A stretch of DNA of 7,702 bases, from contig DBRR01000024.1 in assembly GCA_002306055.1 (NCBI GenBank), positions 19,738 through 27,439 of the forward strand. Reading direction: 5' to 3'. Both the position numbers and the translations under genes were made by a program. This document shows, piece by piece, positions 1 to 5,573 of the stretch. The stretch is from Anaerolineaceae bacterium UBA1363 (GTDB lineage Bacteria; Chloroflexota; Anaerolineae; Anaerolineales; Anaerolineaceae). Below the pieces are notes generated by a model. That model did no database searches. It saw nothing but the letters and a program-made list of their open reading frames with translations, and was not told the origin of the DNA. How positions within the stretch are numbered: the stretch's first letter is position 1; each line of letters opens with the position of its first letter.

Positions 1-116
1 CTGTAAATAATCACCCCGGATAATGTGTAAACAATCATACTTGTCTAAACAGCATTTCTATACGGGTGGCTTGGAAATAGCATTGCATTTACATTGAAAT
101 GCTTCGCCCCTACGTC
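1..116. repeat. Diverged copy of the composite intergenic repeat
   Basis: This stretch has the same order of landmarks as the repeats at 6697-6831: a TGTAAACAATC block (26-36), a TATACGGGTGGC block (59-70, compare TATAGCGGGTAACC at 6789-6802), then GCCCCTAC-x-TCTG (106-116, compare GCCCCTACATCTG at 6812-6824). A second TGTAAA-TAATCACCCC block lies at 2-17. On the minus strand the right end reads GTAGGGGCGAAGCATT, a GTAG head followed by an imperfect hairpin (AGCATT 79-84 with AATGCT 98-103). No gene is visible. It is probably an old member of a genome-wide repeat family. The alignment is by eye and the middle is poorly conserved. Confidence 0.55.
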
Positions 117-143
117 TGAATATCACAGGTCTAGACGAAATAA

Positions 144-176
144 AAGCAGATCGCCGCGCTTCGCTCGCGATGACGA
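144..176 (-). repeat. Dispersed 'GCGAGCGAAGC' type intergenic repeat
   Basis: Read on the minus strand this carries TCATCGCGAGCGAAGC followed by GGCGATCTGCT. It closely resembles the very common bacterial dispersed repeat whose usual form is GTCATTGCGAGCGAAGC...GCAATCTGC. Translations of that repeat appear in databases as spurious peptides such as VIASEAR, and the same peptide appears here on the minus strand, so ORFs across it should not be called genes. The family match is from memory and was not searched. Confidence 0.6.
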
Positions 177-179
177 AAC

Positions 180-341
180 CGATCGTGCCGGCGTCCTCGG
201 TGCAAAGCCTCCCTGTGGGACCGCGCACGTGAGATGACCGCAGGTCTCCATATGATGATGGACTCGTGCGGCGAAAAACTGTGCTCGGGCTGCCCGCGCC
301 TGGCTCTGCCGGCGGGGTACTTCGTAAGCCCGGCACAATCG
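180..341. repeat. 162-bp segment bounded by 12-bp imperfect inverted repeat
   Basis: CGATCGTGCCGG at 180-191 is matched by CCGGCACAATCG at 330-341, which is 11 of 12 positions in inverted orientation. Near-identical words lie just outside on both sides: AAAGCAGATCG (143-153) on the left and AAAGCAGATTG (350-360) on the right, in the same orientation. No coding potential or recognisable RNA is visible inside. It may be a small non-autonomous element inserted into the neighbouring 'GCAGATTG' repeat, with the outer words being the interrupted repeat or a duplication. This is weak evidence, from sequence inspection only. Confidence 0.35.
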
Positions 342-390
342 CGTCGTTTAAAGCAGATTGTCTTACCCTTCATCTTGGCTTGAGTTAATC

Positions 391-544
391 GTAGGGCGCG
401 CTTGAGGGCACCGTGAATAATGTTGCAGAAAGACGTATCGTGCCCTCAATCCGCCGTGTGAACCATCCATAGCGTGATGACGGAATGGAAGCACACAAAG
501 GTCTCTGCGTGATGATATGTGCAGTGCTTCCAAGCTCGCCCTAC
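391..544. mobile_element. MITE/REPIN-like element with 14-bp terminal inverted repeats
   Basis: The ends GTAGGGCGCGCTTG (391-404) and CAAGCTCGCCCTAC (531-544) are inverted repeats matching at 13 of 14 positions. Inside are two further perfect inverted repeats: GAGGGCAC (404-411) with GTGCCCTC (440-447), and TGGAAGCAC (486-494) with GTGCTTCCA (524-532). The whole 154-bp unit is therefore a nested palindrome with a GTAG tetranucleotide at both outer ends. It has no ORF. GTAG heads in opposite orientation are the arrangement described for REPINs/BIMEs mobilised by RAYT (TnpA_REP) transposases. A MITE of another transposase is the alternative. I see no target-site duplication in the flanks and no transposase in the window. 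Confidence 0.65.
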
Positions 545-626
545 AGGTACTGTTTTAAATTAGTAACAGGATGATAAGCAGACAGTCATACCCCGCAGCA
601 CTTCGTCTTGCCCTACGGGAACTGAG
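545..626. other. Short intergenic gap downstream of the AOR operon
   Basis: No gene is visible between the inverted-repeat element and the stop codon of the E1-like gene. On the minus strand a GTAGGGC word (617-611) lies 10 bases past that stop, so another degenerate GTAG-headed repeat probably abuts the operon. No intrinsic terminator (stem followed by a T run) can be recognised here for the minus-strand operon. Confidence 0.4.
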
Positions 627-1307
627 CTACGAGATTTTGAGTTTTCTAACGATCGCCTGCAGCAAGTCCACTTCGAGGATCTCGCCTTGTAGTCCGGGCT
701 TCCCGAGCAGTAATTTGACTGTTTCAGCCGCTTGCCAGGAAGCGGTCAGCGCGGCTGTGAACGAGAGCGTGCCCCTCTGCCGCTCTTCCCCTTGCGCTTC
801 CTCTGGGTTGGGATAGAGCAAGCTCAACAGGTCTTCACCCGGTTGGATCACGCATATCCGCCCAAGCCAGCCGGCGACAGCGCCGTGCACAACAGTAACG
901 CCAGCCACTTTTGCAGCTTGCTGTAAAACCAACCGCGCTGGAATATTGTCCAGGCAATCCACTGCCACGTCACACCCAGCGAGCAGTTCCATGGCATTTT
1001 CAGCCGCAAGATCAGCCTGCACCGCATCGACTTCCACCAGGGGGTTAACCGCCATGATACGTTGCTGAGCCGCCAGCACCTTGGGTCTGCCCAGGTTCAT
1101 GGTTGAAGACAGTAACTGGCGGTTTAGGTTACTTTCCTCAAAAACATCCCCATCCACCACGCGCAAATATCCCACGCTGATTCGGGCGAGGCATTCAATC
1201 ACCATGCCGCCCAATCCTCCGCAACCCACCACCAGCACGCGCTTAGTCGCGAGAATCGCCTGTTCGCTCTCGCTGATGGCATCATGATTACGGAGGTAGC
1301 GTTCCAC
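627..1307 (-). CDS. HesA/MoeB/ThiF-family E1-like adenylyltransferase
   Basis: This is a 226-residue Rossmann-fold enzyme of the ubiquitin-activating-like family. It would adenylate the C-terminal Gly of the ThiS/MoaD-like partner encoded just upstream. Visible motifs are the ATP loop GCGGLGG (28-34), VVDGD (50-54), SNLNRQ with the arginine finger (59-64), RPK (74-76) and CLDN (118-121). The crossover-loop region AGWLGRICVIQPG (145-157) is also typical. The four Zn-binding cysteines of MoeB/ThiF are absent: the usual CxxC after IxPG reads DLLSLL, and no C-terminal CxxC exists. The protein is slightly shorter than E. coli MoeB. I chose GTG at 1307 because GGGAGG sits 9 bases upstream. TTG at 1316, overlapping the previous stop codon, is possible but has no spacing from that Shine-Dalgarno. 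As last gene of the operon it probably serves cofactor sulfuration for the oxidoreductase, but the exact step is inferred. Confidence 0.88.
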   Translation of the reverse strand: MERYLRNHDAISESEQAILATKRVLVVGCGGLGGMVIECLARISVGYLRVVDGDVFEESNLNRQLLSSTMNLGRPKVLAAQQRIMAVNPLVEVDAVQADLAAENAMELLAGCDVAVDCLDNIPARLVLQQAAKVAGVTVVHGAVAGWLGRICVIQPGEDLLSLLYPNPEEAQGEERQRGTLSFTAALTASWQAAETVKLLLGKPGLQGEILEVDLLQAIVRKLKIS

Positions 1308-1312
1308 CTTGC

Positions 1313-1510
1313 TCAACCTCCCGCCATAAGGTGCAACACCAGAACGTCATCCCCATCCTGGATGAGCCATTTATCGTAATCCTCCTCAGACACAAACTCG
1401 CCATTAACACGCACGATAATATGCCTGAAGGTGAACTGTTTTTCATCCAGCAGGTTTCTCACGGTCATGCCGGGATGCCATGGGTAATCTTCGGTATTGA
1501 CCTTGATCAC
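1313..1510 (-). CDS. ThiS/MoaD-like sulfur-carrier protein ending in Gly-Gly
   Basis: This 65-residue beta-grasp (ubiquitin-fold) protein ends in MAGG, the diglycine tail that E1-like enzymes adenylate and that then carries sulfur as a thiocarboxylate. VRVNGEFV (33-40) and IQDGDDVLVLHLMAGG (50-65) fit the ThiS/MoaD pattern of a central VNG strand and a DGD turn before the tail. The GTG start overlaps the TGA of the oxidoreductase gene by four bases (GTGA), there is no clear ribosome site of its own, and the E1-like gene follows within a few bases, so translation is likely coupled. MoaD-like proteins next to AOR-family enzymes are thought to supply dithiolene sulfur to their tungstopterin. ThiS (thiamine synthesis) is the alternative, but no thiamine gene is nearby. 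Confidence 0.85.
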   Translation of the reverse strand: MIKVNTEDYPWHPGMTVRNLLDEKQFTFRHIIVRVNGEFVSEEDYDKWLIQDGDDVLVLHLMAGG

Positions 1511-3639
1511 AGCTTAGGCTCGATTACTTCCAATAGTTCCGGCAGGTCCATGCCAATTGCTTTCAGCCTCTCTGGCGTTGGAATGCCGTTTTCCGTCCAG
1601 CCGCGGCGCCGGTATACCGCGTCCATCAGTTGTTCATACTGATCTTCGCGGTAACGGCGGGTGGCAGCAATTTTCTCATCCAGGTCCATCGTTTCAGGAT
1701 CGAGTTTCTGGAGTTCACGCAGCTGCTTGTCATACAGCTCCTGGCGTGAAAGGTACTCCTCGCGGGAAACCGGACCAAGGGAGCGATAGGGAGGATAATC
1801 GTCCTTTCGCTCGCCTTTGCCCATGCGCACGCTGAACACGCGCTGGAACTGATAGACCCGCTCTGACTGCAAAATCAATTCTTCTTTATCGATATGCTTA
1901 CCAGTCACGGCGTTGAAAATATCCACATAATTTTGCACATGCTCCGGGACCTTTGCCGGGGAATCCGTTTTGTAGTTGTCTGCAGGGACGAGGTCGTTCC
2001 AGGGCAGCTTACACAGCCCCACCAGCCCAAACCAGGTGCGGAACATGGGGAAGTAATACAAAGCGTTCGCTTTATCCTCGAAGGTTGGGATTTGCTTGTT
2101 GACCATATCCATGAAGATCAACCAGGCTTCGTCGTGTTGCGGACCTTTGGTCGCCATGGCGAAGCCGCCCTGCTGGGCAAGGCTTTCCTTGTGGGCATAT
2201 TCGGAATATTCCAGCCCCTTAACTTCCATACCAATGTCCTGCAGCAACTTTGGATCTGCGCCGAATTCCTCCACAAAAATCTTTTTCAGCTTGCGGATGC
2301 CCAAACCGGCAATCCTGCCAAAGCCTTCCCCGCGCGATATTTGGTGCATCAACTCAAGAACCGCCTGGCTGTTACCAAAACGCAGGTCCAATCCACCCAT
2401 TTGCTCCCTGGTGATCTGACCGCGTTGGTAGCACTCCATGATAAAGGCGGTGCAAGTGGCGAAGGAGATCAGGTCAATACCGTAGGTGTCGCAGTAGAAG
2501 TTTTCTTCCAGGATCGCCTGGGGGTCAAACACGCCCAGGTTGGCACCCAACCCTGCGGCACACTCATATTCAGGTCCGTCCACAGTCACACGCTGACCAG
2601 CATAAGGTCCTGTTGTGATTAAAAAATGGTCGGCGCACTTGGCGCAAGACATCGTGCAGCCATACCAACAGCCGTCATGCAGACCCTGGGTTAGCCATTC
2701 ATTGATAAACACTTCCGGAGAAATTTTGACCGCTTCCGGATCGCCGCCAGTCTGGAAGTTGCGCGTTGGAAGAAGATCATACTGGCTCATGATCATGATG
2801 GTGTTTGCCGTGCCAATCTGGCGCATTTTGTTCTGCTTATGATCCAGGTCGTGCACTTCTTTATGATATTTCACGCCTACCTTGTTGATGGTGGAGATGT
2901 CTGCAGCGTCATTCAGGTTGGGTTTGACACCCCGGTATTTCACTACCAGCGCTTTGACCTTCTTGTCGTGCAGGATCGTACCCAGCCCGCCTCGGGCAGC
3001 CTGTTTGAAGCGGCATACTTTTCGTCGGGGGTCATAGAAGGAAAAGTTGAGCATGCCCATATAGCTGTGTTTGGCACCGCTGCCGGAGCAGACCACCGAT
3101 ACGTTGACCATGTCGTCTTCATTCTCGGCATACTTTTTGGTGAGCTCTTCTGCCAGCAAATGCGTGTCTTCCGGATATTCTTCGGCTTCCTCGATCTGAA
3201 TGCGCCCATTGTTGCCATCAATGAATATCAGGATCTCCTTTTCGGACTTACCTTGCAGTTCAAAAGCATCCCAGCCTGAGAATTTGAGCAAAGGTCCAAA
3301 GTATCCGCCGACGTTGCTGTCGATGGGAATATCCGTGAGGGGTGAAATGGAGCAAAGCAGGGTTTTTCCTGTGCCGGCATACTGGGTGATCCCGCCCAGT
3401 GGACCGACGCTCATCACGATTTCGTTCTCGGGCGAGTCCCAGCGGGTTTCCGGGGTAACCGCATGCCACAGGTACCACAGGTCAAACCCTTTGCCGCCGG
3501 TAAACTTCTCTTTCATGAACTCGGTGATCTCTTTTTGCTCGATTCGCAGATCAGAAAGGTTAATGTAGAGCGATTTACCCGAGTATCCGCGTTTAATTTT
3601 CGCTGGAGTATAGCTGTAGTCTTTGATGATGGTTCCCAT
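1507..3639 (-). CDS. Aldehyde ferredoxin oxidoreductase (AOR) family tungstoenzyme
   Basis: The 710-residue protein is a catalytic subunit of the AOR family: bis-pyranopterin tungsten enzymes with one [4Fe-4S] cluster that typically oxidise aldehydes to acids, or run in reverse, with ferredoxin. The N-terminal AFOR domain spans about 16-235, with GGKGFD (48-53), SVGPLGG (77-83), GGYFGPLLKFSGWD (111-124) and AARGGLGTI (214-222). The C-terminal domain contains DGPEYEC (354-360), YGIDLIS (386-392), the KGPQH segment (498-502) and the family ending RGWTENGIPT (679-688). Cluster ligands are among C324, C328, C332 and C335, plus C543 in GLCK. Spacing is CX3CX3CX2C rather than the classic CX2CX3C, and the family's DxxGLC motif reads GLVGLC (538-543), without the Asp. 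A charged helical stretch (about 625-672) lengthens the C-terminus. The ATG overlaps the ferredoxin stop by one base and has AAGGAGA upstream. There is no signal peptide, so it is cytoplasmic. The substrate cannot be assigned. Confidence 0.92.
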   Translation of the reverse strand: MGTIIKDYSYTPAKIKRGYSGKSLYINLSDLRIEQKEITEFMKEKFTGGKGFDLWYLWHAVTPETRWDSPENEIVMSVGPLGGITQYAGTGKTLLCSISPLTDIPIDSNVGGYFGPLLKFSGWDAFELQGKSEKEILIFIDGNNGRIQIEEAEEYPEDTHLLAEELTKKYAENEDDMVNVSVVCSGSGAKHSYMGMLNFSFYDPRRKVCRFKQAARGGLGTILHDKKVKALVVKYRGVKPNLNDAADISTINKVGVKYHKEVHDLDHKQNKMRQIGTANTIMIMSQYDLLPTRNFQTGGDPEAVKISPEVFINEWLTQGLHDGCWYGCTMSCAKCADHFLITTGPYAGQRVTVDGPEYECAAGLGANLGVFDPQAILEENFYCDTYGIDLISFATCTAFIMECYQRGQITREQMGGLDLRFGNSQAVLELMHQISRGEGFGRIAGLGIRKLKKIFVEEFGADPKLLQDIGMEVKGLEYSEYAHKESLAQQGGFAMATKGPQHDEAWLIFMDMVNKQIPTFEDKANALYYFPMFRTWFGLVGLCKLPWNDLVPADNYKTDSPAKVPEHVQNYVDIFNAVTGKHIDKEELILQSERVYQFQRVFSVRMGKGERKDDYPPYRSLGPVSREEYLSRQELYDKQLRELQKLDPETMDLDEKIAATRRYREDQYEQLMDAVYRRRGWTENGIPTPERLKAIGMDLPELLEVIEPKL

Positions 3640-4037
3640 TAATTCTCCTTTACCCGGCTAACCAGAATTTCAAGTGCGCCTTCAGGGCACGCTTTTGAGC
3701 AAATGTCACAGGCGATGCACTTAAAGGGTACCTCAAGGTCATCCGCGTAGAACATAACCAGCTCCGTACAGAAGCCAACGCAACCCAGGCAGCCGACACA
3801 CTTCTTTTTGTCGATGCGCACGACACCATTGCGGTCGCGATAAATGGCGTTGGCGGTGCACATGTTGATGCATTCGCCGCACTGAGTGCACATATTTGCA
3901 TGGTAAGTCTTGTTGTTCTCAATGATGCGAATAGCTGAGTAGTTGCGATCATCGGTTTTAAAGTAAGCCCGTGAGCAAGCCAATTCACACTCCAGGCAGC
4001 CAGTACAAAGCTCCTGCTTGTGGGTGAGTACTTTCAT
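3639..4037 (-). CDS. Four-cluster [4Fe-4S] ferredoxin, electron-transfer subunit for the AOR
   Basis: This 132-residue protein has sixteen motif cysteines in four CX2CX2CX3C groups: C11-C14-C17-C21, C50-C53-C56-C60, C80-C83-C86-C90 and C107-C110-C113-C117. It should hold four [4Fe-4S] clusters. It resembles the small AorA-type and DmsB/HycB-type wire subunits. In Aromatoleum the AorA subunit forms an iron-sulfur wire with the AOR catalytic subunit, which suits this gene order. No TAT or Sec signal is visible, so it acts in the cytoplasm. I chose ATG at 4037 because AAAGG lies 9 bases upstream and a strong promoter sits at 4069-4097. An upstream in-frame ATG at 4046 has its Shine-Dalgarno abutting it, and the longer frame from 4097 would begin inside the promoter. 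No FAD/NADH subunit (AorC) is present, so the terminal electron acceptor is unknown. Confidence 0.9.
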   Translation of the reverse strand: MKVLTHKQELCTGCLECELACSRAYFKTDDRNYSAIRIIENNKTYHANMCTQCGECINMCTANAIYRDRNGVVRIDKKKCVGCLGCVGFCTELVMFYADDLEVPFKCIACDICSKACPEGALEILVSRVKEN

Positions 4038-4046
4038 AGGGGTCAT
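4038..4046 (-). promoter_or_regulatory. Spacer between ribosome site and ferredoxin start
   Basis: On the minus strand AAAGG (4050-4046) lies nine bases from the ATG at 4037. The same bases overlap the competing ATG at 4046-4044 and so cannot serve it. This supports the shorter, 132-residue ferredoxin. Confidence 0.6.
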
Positions 4047-4068
4047 CCTTTCTTTGTTTCTGTGCTTA

Positions 4069-4097
4069 ATTGTAAGGAGGGTCGGGGTTTCCGTCAA
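4069..4097 (-). promoter_or_regulatory. Sigma-70-type promoter of the ferredoxin-AOR operon
   Basis: On the minus strand, -35 TTGACG (4097-4092) and -10 TACAAT (4074-4069) are each one mismatch from consensus and separated by exactly 17 bases. The predicted start of transcription is near 4062, which gives a leader of about 25 bases before the ferredoxin ATG. A leader this short leaves no room for a Moco/Tuco-type riboswitch, so any control probably acts at the promoter itself. It is a visual match, not tested. Confidence 0.7.
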
Positions 4098-4122
4098 CTA
4101 ACTTCGCAAGATCCATGCTCAT

Positions 4123-4152
4123 TTCACCAGGTTCGCCAGGCGATGGTAAAAT
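4123..4152 (+). promoter_or_regulatory. Candidate promoter for the lipoprotein array
   Basis: TTCACC (4123-4128), an 18-base spacer, then TAAAAT (4147-4152) preceded by TGG, an extended -10 context. The predicted start near 4159 leaves about 17 bases to the first lipoprotein ATG. It lies back-to-back with the AOR operon promoter, with only about 25 bases between the two -35 boxes. The -35 match is weak (4 of 6). Confidence 0.45.
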
Positions 4153-4176
4153 TGGGCTCGTCTTTCTGGAGACGTT

Positions 4177-4851
4177 ATGCATAAAAAATACCAATTCTTG
4201 TTTGTTGCTATCATGGTCCTCAATGTAAGCGCCTGTGCCAAACCGACGGCGCAAGCCCCAACCGCAGCGCCCTCTCCGACGATACCCCTGCCCACTGACA
4301 CACTTGTCCCTACCGTCACGCTCACGCCATCTTCGACCGCAACCGCGACCTCTTTACCCACCCTGACTCAGACGCCCACCTTCACCGTCACGCCTTTCCC
4401 AGGCTTCGGCGATCGCTTCAAGTTCTACCAGGCCTGGACCGCAGACGAAAAAACCTATTTCTACTTCATGAATGCCCAGGTGGATCAGACCATCTACGCC
4501 ACGGTGGACGACTTGGAAGGGAATCTATACACTCTCACTTGCCCGCCGGATGAACAATATCCCCAGGATATCCGCTGTTATAGTGACACCCTTTTTAAAG
4601 GGAAAACGGATTACAAGGTGACGTTCTATTCAGACCCTGAATGGCAGTATCCCTTCTATGAGAATATTTTCGCCACCAATCTCGATACGCGATATATGGA
4701 TTATGATAACTGTGAGAAGGAATATCGGCTATATGACGGAAAATGTTACTCAGCCATCACATGCTATGGCGAAAATGGCGAGGTTGTGTACACCTTTGAC
4801 AATATCCCTTATGATGGCCATTTTGAGGGCTACACACTGCCGTGCCCTTAG
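4177..4851 (+). CDS. Lipoprotein 1 of array: Thr/Pro stalk, middle domain, reduced Cys domain
   Basis: This is a 224-residue secreted lipoprotein of unrecognised family. The N-terminus is a basic start plus hydrophobic segment ending in VSAC, so Cys20 is the likely lipidated residue. Residues 22-75 are a Thr/Pro/Ala-rich linker, probably an extended and possibly O-glycosylated stalk. Residues about 76-170 form a middle domain shared with lipoprotein 2 (TYFYFMNA at 93-100, Cys122 and Cys134). The C-terminal domain has EYRLYDG (182-188) and cysteines 179, 190, 196 and 223. Compared with its three neighbours it lacks cysteines 1 and 5 of the pattern (GENG in place of DACG). GGAG five bases before the ATG is the best ribosome site of the array. 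It is the first gene of an apparent four-gene plus-strand operon. An outer-surface or cell-wall-exposed binding or structural role is possible, but no function is evident. Confidence 0.85.
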   Translation: MHKKYQFLFVAIMVLNVSACAKPTAQAPTAAPSPTIPLPTDTLVPTVTLTPSSTATATSLPTLTQTPTFTVTPFPGFGDRFKFYQAWTADEKTYFYFMNAQVDQTIYATVDDLEGNLYTLTCPPDEQYPQDIRCYSDTLFKGKTDYKVTFYSDPEWQYPFYENIFATNLDTRYMDYDNCEKEYRLYDGKCYSAITCYGENGEVVYTFDNIPYDGHFEGYTLPCP

Positions 4852-4865
4852 CACAGCCAGCCATC

Positions 4866-5561
4866 ATGAAAAAGCATAGATTGTCTCTTGGGTTGTGCGC
4901 ATTGATTTGCTTGCTAGCCTCGGCTGCCTGTAAAGGGGATGTACCCGCTAGCCCAACCCCTGAACCGACTTTGCCGCCCACTGCGACTCTCCTGCCGACT
5001 GCTACCGCAACCGAGCAGCCGACCGAGAAACCCAGCCAGACCTCAACGCCAACAACTGCGCCGACTCCCACAGAGACCTTGCTGCCTTTCGCGGGCTTCA
5101 GAGACTTCTTCCGCTTATTTCGCACCTGGTACCTGGACGGTAAAACTTACTTTTACTTCCTCAACGCAGGCATAGAAGATAAACTGTTTGCCAGCGCGGA
5201 TGAATTTGACCTTGAGTGCCAGGCTGACCCTAAATTCCCGATTCAGATGATCTGCATCTATGACGGCATAATTGAAGGGCGAACCATGATGGATTTTCGC
5301 TTTTTCACCGACAGTGCGCGCACAGTGCAGGTCTTTGAAGCCCGTTACGATGCCGATTTAGTAGACGACACCATCTATCACCACCAATACGACTGCCCTG
5401 ACCGCGGTAAGAACGTCCAGTGCACGTCAGAATACCGCCTCTATGACGGCATTTGCTATTACGCTCACACTTGCTACGATGCTTGCGGGCTGTATTACTC
5501 GAAGGATAATCTGCCCGAAGTGTATAATGAGTTCCAGGGTTTCACGACTCCGTGTGATTGA
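4866..5561 (+). CDS. Lipoprotein 2 of array: stalk, middle domain, full six-Cys domain
   Basis: A 231-residue paralogue of lipoprotein 1. MKKHR starts a signal peptide ending LASAAC, so Cys22 is lipidated. A Thr/Pro-rich stalk covers about 28-74. The middle domain (about 76-165) includes DGKTYFYFLNAG (91-102) and the Cys118/Cys130 pair equivalent to Cys122/Cys134 of lipoprotein 1. The C-terminal domain carries all six conserved cysteines (177, 186, 197, 203, 207, 230) with EYRLYDG and TCYDACG. ATG at 4866 is chosen over an in-frame GTG at 4842 because the latter would put extra residues before the signal peptide. No Shine-Dalgarno is visible, and the ATG lies 14 bases after the upstream stop, so translation may depend on termination-reinitiation. 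Excluding the lipobox and signal-peptide cysteines there are eight, an even number consistent with four disulfides. Function unknown. Confidence 0.85.
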   Translation: MKKHRLSLGLCALICLLASAACKGDVPASPTPEPTLPPTATLLPTATATEQPTEKPSQTSTPTTAPTPTETLLPFAGFRDFFRLFRTWYLDGKTYFYFLNAGIEDKLFASADEFDLECQADPKFPIQMICIYDGIIEGRTMMDFRFFTDSARTVQVFEARYDADLVDDTIYHHQYDCPDRGKNVQCTSEYRLYDGICYYAHTCYDACGLYYSKDNLPEVYNEFQGFTTPCD

Positions 5562-5573
5562 GTATCGATATCT

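Noticed and set aside
58..373. Three overlapping minus-strand ORFs at the left end
   Set aside because: They run across dispersed repeats, including the common repeat that translates to VIASEAR, and show no domain or good ribosome site.
1894..2622. Plus-strand ORF of 242 codons inside the AOR region
   Set aside because: It is antisense to the conserved AOR reading frame, has no recognisable motif, and follows from the codon composition of the real gene. The same holds for the plus-strand ORFs at 2839-3279, 3200-3568 and 1331-1642.
1507..4037. Class II benzoyl-CoA reductase (BamB-BamC) pair
   Set aside because: The gene pair layout is similar, but the catalytic protein does not resemble BamB beyond general AOR-family motifs as far as I can recall, so no substrate is assigned.
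4038..4097. Longer N-terminus for the ferredoxin starting at TTG 4097
   Set aside because: That start would be inside the -35 box of a near-consensus promoter. ATG at 4037 has a correctly spaced ribosome site and begins just before the first Cys motif.
4038..4176. Molybdenum/tungsten cofactor riboswitch ahead of the AOR operon
   Set aside because: The predicted leader is only about 25 bases and no conserved multi-stem structure is visible.
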